Shown piece after piece: positions 1-10,925 of a DNA stretch of 64,000 nucleotides (within the stretch, counting starts at the first letter, position 1; every line of letters starts with the position of its first letter). The DNA comes from Bradysia coprophila. Lineage: Eukaryota > Arthropoda > Insecta > Diptera > Sciaridae. The position numbers were made by a program, and so were the translations under genes. Under the pieces are notes generated by a model. The model was given only the letters and a program-made list of their open reading frames with translations, searched no databases and was not told the DNA's origin. Where the stretch lies: contig NW_023503293.1 in NCBI RefSeq assembly GCF_014529535.1, positions 6,234,520 through 6,298,519 on the forward strand, given 5' to 3'.

Positions 1-2322
1 ACGAATTTCAAAAAACGGGATCCTCCATGGTAACGTCAAAAGCAGGAATGAGACACATTTGAAAAAAAAACTGTCTTTTATTAGTTGTATTTGATGATAT
101 AATTATTTCCAGTAATTTTTGTTTTCTTTTTTTTTTTGAATTCATAGTTTTTTTGTCCATTAGGATTTTACAAAAAAATGAGTAAATTTATATTCATTTT
201 ACCTCTCTTCAATTTTTGATTAGCAGAATAGCAAAAAATAAATTATTTTATCAAATCAATCAAATCGAAACATTTTCAACAACAAATAAAAAATCCAATG
301 AAAGCCATAGAGTTTTACATGAACTTCAAGTGAAATTAGCAATTCCTGTACGTATTTGATCAAACCAGCAAAACAAAAAGCATTTTCGTCTGTTCAATTT
401 CCCAACTCAGACACTTAACTCCCGGGCGCAGAAATTAACATTCACAAAATGGCGAAAATATACACACAAAAAATATCCGAAATTGTAGGCACCACAACCC
501 GATACAATTAATTTGAAAAACGATTTATATGTTTGGTTGATCACGCTTAACAATCTGTTTCATGCTTGAGATGATTAAAATCCGAATCTCAAACTGGTTT
601 TGCAAACATCGTTTTTCGAACAAAATGGATTCTGTCCAGTGTGAGGAACGGTTCATTCGAAAAAAGGCCACTTATGTTATGCAGAACAGGCTCAATAGAG
701 GCGAAGTTGCGATAGATCCTGCGCAGTCTTCTCAAAGTGACGCAACTGCCGAAACAGATTCCTCTCTATCATTCCGCTTGATTTTTCAATCCTTTTTTTT
801 AGATCATATGTTCCGATATAATCAATGATATTTCCGGCTCAACATCAACATGGTAGCCAGTTCATTCTTCAAACACTTCTGATCTGTCTTGTTTAGTTTC
901 TATTTCCAAAATATTTTAAAAACTTGAACTTGAATTGGCAATTTTTCTTAGCGAATGTGGCGGTTCCAGCAAAATTTTCGTGTGAATTTTGTTGATCTTG
1001 CGAAGACGAGACTTTTAATCTTTAGGTAATGGATTTTACATGCTAAGAGTGTTGAAAGTATTGCCTGAAACGTGGAAAATACGGTTTTCGATGCAGATAT
1101 CAGTTTTTAACCTGTTACAAGCGACAACGGCATGAATAATAAGCGACAAGCTTTGACTAATAAGGTCTTAAATAGCAAAAAGCATGATCAAAACCAGTAA
1201 AGTAAAAGATTTCTGAAATCAATCTCTGAAAATCTTCGATCAAATGAAGTAATAGATAGTAGAACTGTCAATATGCTTGACACCTGTGACAGGTCAATGG
1301 CGAAGTAATTTGATAGTTTCGAACACCAAAAACTGGATGACTTCTATCGTCGGGTCTGGGTGTTTACCTTTATGTTCCTATATTTTTATGTTGATATGAG
1401 CTTGTTGTAGTGCTCTGATGATTACTCTTAAAGTTTTCCTTTTAATTTGAATTGCTTCTATACTCATATAGCAGCTTTTTACGACTAGATTCGAGTGCCA
1501 TATCTTATTGCAGCATCAAATAATTCATTAAAAATGAAAGCGGTTTGAGTGTATAAGCGGCACATTGAACAACAGTTTATTTAATGTAAGTTGGAGTAAA
1601 ATTCGTATGCCTAAAAAATAGAAGGAAAATTTGCTGTTGTATTGACTCATAATTTTAAAGCGGCACTTGATGTCAGCTTGTAAGCTTGTAAAACAGAAAT
1701 TATTGACTTCACAAGTAATTCATTGGGTTAAGAGTTTTTTTTTTGTTTGTTTGTCTTCTTCTTTTTTGGAAAAATATTTCTTAAAAAATACTTAATTTTT
1801 ATAAATATTGTTTGTTGTTAGGGATAATTTTTCTTGTTTTATATTACACATTGTTTTCTTCTTCTTCATTTCTTTTTTTTTCTTTCTTTTGTTGTTTTAA
1901 TGTTAATTAATTAACTAATTTTTATAGAATAGTACTCTTCGTCTTCACGATTATCTTCCTCTGTTTTACTTATTAACTTTCTTATCTTTGCATTTTACTT
2001 AAAACTTTCTTCCTTTTCTTCACATAAATAACATTATTCAAATTAATAAATTGGTTATTTAAGTTTTACCACACTTTCTCTCTCTCTCTCTTTTATGTGT
2101 CCTATAAGTTCAATATGTGTCTAAACAAAGTAACTAGAAACTTTTTCCCTTTTCGTTTACTTAAAAACAAAAATTTGATGTTTTCTAAACACGTAATTCG
2201 TTTGTTTTTTGCTTTTAATTTTTTCTTCTTTTTTTTTCATCTTGACAAATAAATTAAAAAATATTTTTAAGATTTATGCGTTTTATACTCTTTTTAAATT
2301 AAAACTTTTGTGTATTTTGCAT
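1..2322. other. AT-rich intergenic DNA, probably with a 3' UTR at its right end
   Basis: No convincing gene is visible. A plus-strand open frame at 562-828 (88 codons) is slightly less AT-rich than its surroundings, but I recognise nothing in it. About 1700-2322 is very rich in T and A runs. It lies just downstream (minus strand) of the candidate terminal exon at 2323-2507, so it could be that gene's 3' UTR; this is inference. Confidence 0.5.
1106..1235 (+). repeat. Dispersed repeat, copy 1 (partner at 53145-53275, opposite strand)
   Basis: This stretch is clearly similar to the reverse complement of 53145-53275. Shared blocks include AACCTGTTACA near the start, TAAGGTCTTA in the middle and AAGTAAAAGATTTCTGAAAT near the end. 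Spacing is conserved with substitutions, so this is an old dispersed repeat of unknown class. Confidence 0.65.
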
Positions 2323-2507
2323 TTAAATTATATAAAATGAGCGTGTTATTGATTCCATTGGTATATTACGGTAAAGCGTGTGACTCTTCCGATGGCTATA
2401 CAGTGTGAGAACATAACGATATCCTGGACATCCAATGTTCATTTCATCCAACTTGCACATGCGATATATCCACATTTGGTATGCCAACACTCTACCTTCA
2501 CTAAGGC
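2323..2507 (-). CDS. Candidate terminal exon of an unrecognised gene
   Basis: On the minus strand the frame is open for about 60 codons from a possible acceptor (TAG before 2507) to TAA at 2323-2325. The translation begins LSEGRVLAYQMWIYRMC and ends near RSFYII, with a mixed Cys, Trp and Tyr composition more like coding DNA than the T-rich flank. I do not recognise the protein. The proposed acceptor has no good polypyrimidine tract and lies exactly in the left arm of an inverted repeat (2505-2658). The exon may therefore be truncated by that insertion, or may be a pseudogene remnant. No upstream exon was found between it and the dynein gene at 4216. Transcript data would decide. Confidence 0.35.
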
Positions 2508-2658
2508 CTATTTTTCAGCAATTTCATTTCTAAAATTTTCTTGAATTTCTAACAAATTTCTCAAAAAGGAGAAATTTGTGAGATTTTTGTTTTTTAGAAA
2601 TTTTAGAAAGTCAGGAAACTCTAAGAAAGTTGAGGAACAAAATTTCCTAAAAATAGGC
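2505..2658. repeat. Degenerate foldback (inverted-repeat) element
   Basis: The outer arms GGCCTATTTTT (from 2505) and AAAATAGGCC (to 2658) are complementary. A second inner pair, CAAATTTCTC / GAGAAATTTG, sits near 2550-2580. The right arm carries AAGAAAGTTGAGGAA, close to AAGGAAGTTGAGGAA in the foldback at 8313-8459, so the two probably belong to one family. Confidence 0.55.
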
Positions 2659-4215
2659 CCCACTTTACACATAGAATTCCGCATGTGGAACGAATAACAA
2701 AAATTGAATTGAAAGTGTTCGTTATCGTAATTCTCAGTATGCCAAAAAAAAACATTCTTCGAAAAGAAATAAAAATTTTTCGGAAAATTGACTTTTTCCA
2801 AGGAAAAAATAAAATAAAATTACAAAATTCTCCCGTTAAATGGCACTTTATGGTTTGAAAGCGAACTCGAAAGTAATGTCTTCGGCAAACATGTTAACCG
2901 AAGAACTTTAACAGTCAAACAATTGTTCACCGATTTTTCTTCTGCAAAGATTTTTCTTCTGTCATAAATCATAATCGACAATCACTGGATAAGCAGAATA
3001 AATCGCTAAATGCATGTTAGAGGACTTTGTTTTTAAATATTAAATTGAGTTCTTCCACAAACAAACAAAAAATTCGCAAGTTTGTTTCAGCTAAATTTAC
3101 CCGTGCGTTCATTTTTGCTTGCATCAGGTGATTACAAAGCAAAAAAAATCGTGTCATCAATTTTTAACTTTTCAGAAACGACAAGACGCCATGCACAAAC
3201 TACCGACGCTTCACAGTGTATCTGTATCTGACGAAAGGGTAAACTTTTGAAATTTTCTCCATAAATTTTGGAGTACGCAGGGAGAGGTGATTTCACATCA
3301 TCGTCGACATCGTCGACAATATAATGACTAACCGTCTCTGAAAGGTTAAACATTTGACGACGTTTTATCGAAATGATATGACACCTCCCCCTCACGGTTT
3401 TTCTTTTATGGCAAACAAGAGACAGAACTTGAGAGAAGTAAACCTTTCTCTCAATTGAAGGCAACGGTGTCACAATACTTTGAAATCATTTGTTATACAG
3501 TTAACGGCACTGAATTTCACTGGTAATTTTTTTAAGTTAACTGTTTTGAATAGTTGACTGAAAAGTTGTTTGAATAAAATGATTTATAATCTGTCGTGCT
3601 TCGTCGTTCCGTGATTAGAAAAATATTCTCTTCTGTATCAGAGACACCAGAAAAATGTAACGCCCTGGTTCAATAAAATTGTCTTATCCCGAAAAACCAT
3701 AAATCGGTTCTACTTCAGAAGTAGGTTAAGTGGAAACAACCCATATCTTGGAAATTATGGAGTGACGGAAAGTAGACATTCATGTAGAAATCAAGACAAT
3801 TTGTACAAAATCAAATCTATTCATCAATTTTAAACATTTTGGCTCATTAACCCCAAATAGGTGAGTACTCGCACAATTTCCCCTTTCAATTTCCATTTTC
3901 AAATCAAAAAGATCAACCACAACACTAACTTAAAAAGAAAAAATTTAAAAAAAAATATTTGAAGAAACAAACTTACAGCAGAGAATCACAATAGCCAACT
4001 CGAAGAAGAGATTCTTCGTTTCTGTAGTTTTTATGAGGATAAAACAGAAAGCCGTAAAGCATTTTGATTAAACGGAAGAAAATCTATACCCGATCGGTTG
4101 GCCGTGGCATATTTTATTGTTTGTTCTTTTTGTTTTCTGTTTTGTTGCCATCAAGTACGGTTATCTTAAGAATTCATATCCACACATCCAACAGAACCAA
4201 TAACTTCCCATTGCC
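2659..4215. other. Intergenic DNA, no gene seen
   Basis: Several short open frames exist, the longest on the minus strand at 3132-3473 (113 codons), but none looks like a recognisable protein. The right end, just downstream of the dynein gene's stop codon at 4216, is presumably that gene's 3' UTR. Confidence 0.5.
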
Positions 4216-7200
4216 TCAACAATCTGTTTGTGTGCAATCCATTTCTTTCTTACGCGTCAACCGATCTAATTCAGCCGCCGCATCAGATCGCATTGCCGTT
4301 ATATCGCTAATATCTACGGTTCCATTCAGTGAACGAGGAGAAGCGGCCGCATTCGGACTACTACCAGGCGATCCAGCTTTTTTGTTCAACAGTGAATTGA
4401 AGAAATTCGCTAAGACCCCTTCACCGCCAGGCGTACCGGAATTCAATTTGCCGTCAATCTGCAAAAATTGAACCGTATGGTTAGCGTGACAATGATTTTC
4501 GGAAATTCTGATTAAAAAAAATAAAAAAAAATTGGGACATACCGGCGCTCTAGGCGTCGACTTTGGACCACTGGGAGTGCGCATCGGCGATTCGCCTCTA
4601 CTTGATGGACTTTGCCCTTGCATAAGTAATTGTTGCTGTCGTGCTAGAAATGCTTGCTCATCTTCTGTTTGCACTTCGACTTCACGATTCGAGACAGTCT
4701 GTATGCGGAAGTGGCACAAAGTTTGTTTTTGGGTTAAACAATGGTCGAAAGAATCAATTGACTCAAAAGTATACCTTTCTCGTTGGTGGAGCCGTTATCA
4801 CATCTGTGTAGTACTCGTCTGGTTTACAGGTTTGCATATTTTCGTGCAGAATACTAATCTTATTCATGTTATCCCAACCGGCGGGTCTAAAAATAATATT
4901 GGAAATCCACATTCAGTGGGAGGAGCCAAACCAAAATTGATTTTTTCATATCAAAAATGCCTTACATCAAAACCGCATCCTTTTCCACAACCAAGGCAGG
5001 TGTCCGGAATGGTAAATCGTAAATTCGATGTGTTAAATACTTGTACAGCAGATCACAATTTTTGTCTTCCTTTACACTGGTATAGAATAGCGACGCTCCG
5101 TGTTGAAGACAAAATCGTCGGATCCATTGTTGCATAAAATCGAAATGTTCGTCTTTGTAATCATACTCCTTTTCCAATGTAGTCATGTAATCAGTCTAAT
5201 GGGTGGAAACGGTAATGAACGATCGTTAAGTACTAGTTAGTCATTGAAACAATGAAACAGCTTGAACCAAAAATGATTGAATCGAAACCCATTTCCAAGT
5301 GGAACAGTAAGATCCGTCACTTCAATCAATTGTAGTCGATGCAATAGTCACCTTTGTTACAACAACTACCATATCCAGGCCTATATTTGTCGTGAACGCT
5401 CCATCTGGAAGTGGTAAGACATCTTCATCGTCCACCGACGGAATACGAACCGTTCGCTTAATCGGTGAACTAGGATCTAAATGATCGCCCGTTTCACAAT
5501 AATTTTGCCAAGCGGTAACAAGTCGCTGTCGTGATTCCTGTCTGTCATCTAAATTAGAAAAAGAAAAATTTCAGCCACTGATCATCAATGTTTCTTATAG
5601 TTTGACAGACCTGAGTCGATTTTCAATTGGTCCACATGATCAGCCAAAACTTTCATCCAATTTTGCAGTTGATCCAGCCAACTCCACGGTGAGGTCATTG
5701 ACACTGTGAGTATTACTAATGTGTGAGCGTAGTTTGATTCGTTAAGGGCAAATTTCAGCAAATTGGAATGGCCTGGATCACCATCCAATACCCAAACGCC
5801 TAATCGAGTTAAGTCTGTGCGGTGAAGTTAAAGTAAAAATTTAGCAACGAAATTCCGTCCCATTTGCCGGTTAACTATGCGATAGACTTACCGTCTCTGT
5901 ACTCGTCTCGGACATCAATGTAAGCGTATTCAAGTCCTGAACCCTTTTTCGGATCCTCAACACCCTGCAATTTTGCGATAAGCGTTGTTTTACCGGAAGA
6001 ATTGTCACCTAACACCAGAACTGATTTGTTTGACGGTAATTTTGTGCTGCCTTGATTTTGCACGTCTGCCAATATTTCGGACCTGTGAATGGAATGGGTT
6101 TTTATTTACCAACAAGTTTCAATACAGTGACCATCTAGTATGTGTACACACAGCATGGGGTTGAGTAAAAATGAAAGTAATTCGAGAATCGTAGCTACAA
6201 CCGAATATACCTACTTTTAGTCGCCAAAAACCGAGGAGACAGCAAGGAAAGAATATGGAATATGCGGAACTGTGAAAATTACTGACAATTGTTTTTAGTT
6301 TGTCGGCTTGACGTGACTCAGTTTGGCTAGATTAATAATATTGTGTGACGGCACAGCACTCTTAACTATTCATTGATTCATTCACAAACAGCTTTTATGA
6401 GCAAATTGTGTATACTGACCATATGACCGTCTGAGGCGCCAAGTCGAGTCGACTGACTTATATTCATTTATATAAAAAAAATCGGTTTTGGTTGGATGTC
6501 AGCGCTACTCGAACTGCAGAAGAGCTGAGGATTCGGAAATATTTTCCTTAGAAAGCCTTCAAGGTTTTTGCTATCGGAATTTAGGTATACATGCAGGCAT
6601 AGGTTCATTGCACAACTGAGGTCACCTGTTTATTGGATACTAGGTCTGTCTTCTCTATTAAGCCCATAAAGTTTCAAGTAAAAACTCCGCTTCTTCTAAA
6701 ACACCATATCTACCTACTACTACTACTATAGACATAATATCCCGATTGTACAGGACGCACATATTTGATTTTTTTTAGCGAAACCGTCCGAATGTCATGG
6801 AAATGCATTCAGCTAAATCCTCAGATAAATCTCCAGCCTAACTCTGACCCTAACTTAATCAAAACAATTGATAAAGCGGCAGCGTATTATGCATAGCGTA
6901 AAACATGAAATTAATTATATTTTTGTGCACAATAAAAATGCATTTTATTCGCATTGTTTTGTTGTTGTTGTTCAATAAATTATGTGTGTGTGCTGTCAAG
7001 AAAGTCTCACGGAACTTGAAAAATGGTTAAATGCAATTCGCAAGAATTTGCAGACAAAAAGTCCGAGTCGACAATTTAACAACATAAAAAAAATGGCTAA
7101 GCAAAATTGTCGGATCAAAGATTTGACAAATTTTTCACATTTTTCTTACACAATGCATTTGTATAATACAAAATTTCTGAAAATGACTCATGTCCCACCT

Positions 7201-7704
7201 TACACAGAACACATATAGACGAAGAATGTGTCAAAATATTAATTCATCCGACGACGACGGTGTATAATATTGTCAAGGAAAATGTTCAAAATGAGATCAT
7301 AAATATTAGACAAACAAAATCAGTCGAAAATCACTCAATTCGGTCGTTACTACCCAACCCATATTTTTTTGTCAAAAATCAATTAGAGACAAGACTATTT
7401 ACGTCAACCAGCAGCATTTTCGTGGATAATAATAAAAATTTCACTAGAGTTCAGGTGCGCTCTGACATCCGCGGATTATGAATTTTTTCGTTCAAGTGCC
7501 ACGCACAACTCGTACAAAACCTGAGAGCATATTTGGACAAGCCACGATCCCCCCGGTGGTAGTCTAATCGCGGTGCCAAAACATTTTGCACAAAAACCCC
7601 CAATCAACAACCATAATCACTTACCACAAATTTTCCTTTGCATCGTTTGTATCCTTTTTCCGTGCACTTCCATTATTATTATTCATTTGTGATGTAATTT
7701 CCAT
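4216..7704 (-). CDS. Dlic: Cytoplasmic dynein 1 light intermediate chain
   Basis: The product is a dynein-1 subunit that binds the heavy chain through a Ras-like domain and cargo adaptors through its C-terminal tail, supporting minus-end-directed transport on microtubules. Exons (minus): 7704-7625, 6082-5892, 5814-5611, 5548-5352, 5195-4966, 4886-4775, 4698-4543, 4458-4216. They sum to 1413 nt (470 aa plus stop), near the usual family length. Seen: P-loop GDNSSGKT at residues 52-59, then the family-typical blocks [18 protein letters not shown], the PAGWDN block before KISILHEN, and a Ser/Pro/Gly-rich C-terminal region containing [14 protein letters not shown], the short helix that contacts adaptors in this family. 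The ATG at 7704 is the only plausible start and lies 78 nt before the first donor. Intron 1 (about 1.5 kb) is much longer than the others. A 201-codon plus-strand frame across the last exons is an antisense shadow. Confidence 0.96.
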
Positions 7705-8312
7705 TATTTTCACTTAAAAAATATTTCCAAACAATTTGTTCCCTTTCCTACTTTCCCAAACACAAAACTTTTATTAATGTTCTCACAAATGTGCTGGTGT
7801 GTCGAAAATACTTTTCCTTAGAAATTTAGTTCACACAAGAATATTTTGCGTATTCCTTGGCACCGTCATTCATTTCATTATATGGAGTGAAGTTGGCCCT
7901 ATGACGTCATTTTCTGTGAGAGTTTGACAGTGCAGCGCAGCCAACTGTAGCATTTAATTTTATAATGAAGATTTTTCAGGTGTGCTGACAGTGATGACAG
8001 TCAATTCACATAAAACCCATCAAATTGAAATTTCTTTGAATTTGCCTAATTTTTTGCAATGAACGTACATACAAACCACAGGTATGGCTGATTCCTTAAC
8101 TCGGTCGCACTCATTATTTTGATCAAACTAATTTCAGCACGAGTGAGATATTGATCATTGATTTTTTGTGCATGCCTAGACAATAGACTTCTTTTTCTTG
8201 TCCACGTACCCCGAATCCAGCACTTATGGTGTTGACATCCTCATAATTATGTAAAAATCCCTTACAAAGTATATTTTTCTGCACGTTAATGCACGGATAA
8301 TGCTCGAGCAGG

Positions 8313-8459
8313 CACTGTAGGCACGCCAGAAAGTGCTAAGGAAGTTGAGGAATACCTCCAAATAAATTTCTAAAAATCAAAAATTTGACTTTTGATTTTT
8401 AGAAATTTATTTGGAGGTATTGCTCGACTCCCTTAGCACTTTCCGGTGTGCCTAAAGTG
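8313..8459. repeat. 147 bp near-perfect foldback (MITE-like)
   Basis: Arms of about 65 bp pair almost perfectly around a loop of about 6 nt. The outer ends are CACTGTAGGCACGCC and GGTGTGCCTAAAGTG; the inner arms contain CTCCAAATAAATTTCTAAAA and its complement. Nothing is encoded. It could be a MITE or a source of a short hairpin RNA. Partly related to the repeat at 2505-2658. Confidence 0.8.
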
Positions 8460-9030
8460 GACAAGACGCAATAACCGGCAACGTGTTTTATAATTTTGAT
8501 TGAATGAATAAACTAGCTGTAAACTGCATCCACATTATGTCGAAACCGATGCTAGGTATTGTCAATCGACCGATTTGTCAAGAAGGCATAGAGTTACTTT
8601 TAATTCTGCTGTTCCATTTCAAGGATATTTTACCAGAAAAAAGTTATATCACCTGAAAATAGAGCGCAAAGAATGAAGTACTGAAAAAATTGTAACTGCT
8701 CTACAGGCCGACGTTTCCTTTAAAATAAGCTCTGAGATGCGTTAGACTCTACTTTTCATTTTAAATGTGATTAATTTTCTACGCCTCAACAGCTGAAAAG
8801 GTAAACAAATTTTTCCAGCTCACTGTCTCCCTATTAAAGAGCGTATATCGCGTATGCTCATTACAGACTTAAGTAAAAACATTAGAAATTTTGCGCAAAT
8901 GACGTTTAATTTATAAGTCAACTTATAAGTTGGAAATTTTACTATTCATCAGGAAGAATCCTACGTGCATTAATAAACGAAAAAAATCGGTGTATCGACA
9001 AGTTTAGTTTGTTTCAACAGAGTGTTATGA

Positions 9031-9191
9031 TGAAAGAGAAAGAAATATTTTGACAAGTACCCCAAGGCAACTTATAATAGACTGGTCTTCGGTCCTCTCG
9101 CTCTCAACGTAACATCTTGAAAGAGAAAGCAATGTTTTGACAAGTACCCCAAGGTAAGTTATAACTAACTAGTCTTCGGTTCTCTCGCTCT
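9031..9191. repeat. Two-copy tandem duplication, period 87 bp
   Basis: A unit starting TGAAAGAGAAAG at 9031 is repeated from 9118. Both units contain TTTTGACAAGTACCCCAAGG and end near CTCTCGCTCT, with several substitutions between them. Function unknown. Confidence 0.8.
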
Positions 9192-9976
9192 GATCATAAC
9201 AATCTACTGAAAGCAACATCAAGCTTAAAGCGTATCAAGTTGGTGTTCGTTTACATGAATCCTAAAAGACATTAAAAAAATGCATGAAAGTGTTCCTAGA
9301 AATTTTTTTAAATTAATTTAGTTAATTATTCAAGTAGAATCCTTTCAAATTATTTATTGACGAAGCACATAATTGTAAGTATAGTGTGTGTTAAATTTGA
9401 GTGGTCGGGTTTTGAAATTGATTAAATTTCCGATGTTGTTTAAGATTTTATCATGTGCCGAATTTTGGTTGTTGTATTGACGTACTGTTAAGATGTACAG
9501 TCTTTGACATTTCAAATGTCTCACTGTCAAATTTTTCTGAGAATTTCATTGTGTCATTGCGAATTCACAATGACATTCTTTGAAAAAAACGTTTTTAGGT
9601 ACGATTTTCATTAATTTTAGACTAAATTAGTAATTAAAAATGTTCTTGTAACAGCTCTGATAATGTCATTGATTTAAAGAAGAAATATATTGGCAGTTAA
9701 TTGAAAGAAAAATTGTCTTTATAGATCCAATTCGATAAAAAAATTCATTGGAAATTATAAGTAACCTTCCAGTACTTCTTGTATAAAAATGTGACTTTTA
9801 TATCCAACTTATTTGTTTATACATTATACGTCATTTGCGCAAACTGTCTATTGCAGATTAAATTGTTTCAGGATTAAACAAATATTTACAATTTACAATT
9901 TTATGCAGGTGAGTATTTGTTGAACTCGATAGATTCAAGGTTCTGAAAGAACAGTTTAAGACACTTCTGAGTTGAT

Positions 9977-10172
9977 CACGAAGGCGGTGAAACACAAAAT
10001 TTTAACAATTTAGACAGGTTTTGTTAAATACGCTCATTACAGATTGTTTTAAATGGCAACTTGATAGAAATAAATTTGTTTCTTAAAGTTTTCTTTTCAT
10101 ACAATCTATGATGAATGTGTTTATTAAAACATGTGTAAATTGTTAAAATTTGTGTTTCACCCGCCTTCGTGA
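9977..10172. repeat. MITE-like element with terminal inverted repeats of about 33 bp
   Basis: The left end CACGAAGGCGGTGAAACAC and the right end TGTTTCACCCGCCTTCGTG are inverted copies. Pairing continues inward through AAAATTTTAACAATT with one or two small indels. The interior of about 130 bp is AT-rich and non-coding. Confidence 0.75.
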
Positions 10173-10925
10173 GTGTCAGAGTCTTGGACAGATTTGGTGA
10201 AATTTAAATGAAAATGAGTTCGTCTGAGGGCGAGTTGAAATAACGCATCCGCTCCATAAAATTTGTGATATTTGTGAGTCGAATGATTTCACAATACCTT
10301 AACTATAATGAAGTTGTTGTTTCATTGATGACATTGGCTAAGCAGTGCTGGCAGTGCTTAATAAGCACTTTGATTTCTTTTATTTTATTGACGACAACAC
10401 TGCGTGTGTGTAGTCTGCTGTCAAAAAGATTTTTTTTATTTTTCACTTAAAATAAAAAGAGAGAGCAGACGTTTGAAACGCATTTAACTAGGAAACAAAA
10501 ATTACCCATTTGTAAATTAATTATCATTATACGTACCATTTTATTTTTGGATGATTAAATATTATACCCAGTCAATTATCCATTTGTTACCATTATCCAA
10601 AAGCAGCTCCTCCGTACGAATCGGTCGGAATAAATCAAAGCGATTAATGAGTCGCAACAAATAAAAATCTATAAAATGGTAGGTTTGCCATATTTTCTGT
10701 GTAAAATGTGTAGTCTTTTGTGTGGAACGGTTAGAAAGTCCATTCTCTTAATTTACAAATTCTAAACAAAAACATCTCCAGATGGATTTTGTTGTAACCA
10801 AATTACTGTCGAATAGGTTGTCAAAACATTATTGACACTGTTGACAATCAAAAAAATTGATAAAACGAAAACAACAAAAACGTTGCCCGAGCCTTTATTT
10901 TCTGGTTAAATTTCATTAGGCTGCA

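Larger units (their letters stand above)
7705..10925. other. Repeat-rich spacer between Dlic and the BTB gene
   Basis: The spacer lies between two divergently transcribed genes, so it should contain both promoters, but no core element can be assigned with confidence. It holds a 147 bp foldback (8313-8459), a tandem duplication (9031-9191) and an inverted-repeat element (9977-10172), listed separately. No coding exon was found. Confidence 0.55.

Noticed and set aside
562-828. Plus-strand open frame of 88 codons
   Set aside because: Composition is slightly coding-like (ERFIRKKATYVM, then a Ser/Ala-rich part), but no domain, no clear splice context and no recognisable relative.
3132-3473. Minus-strand open frame of 113 codons
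   Set aside because: Low similarity to any protein style I know; it contains repetitive Asp codons from a GTCGAC-type direct repeat and lies in the Dlic downstream region.
4532-5137. Plus-strand open frame of 201 codons
   Set aside because: It lies antisense over three dynein light intermediate chain exons and the introns between them. The minus strand has conserved protein and valid splice sites; this frame has neither.
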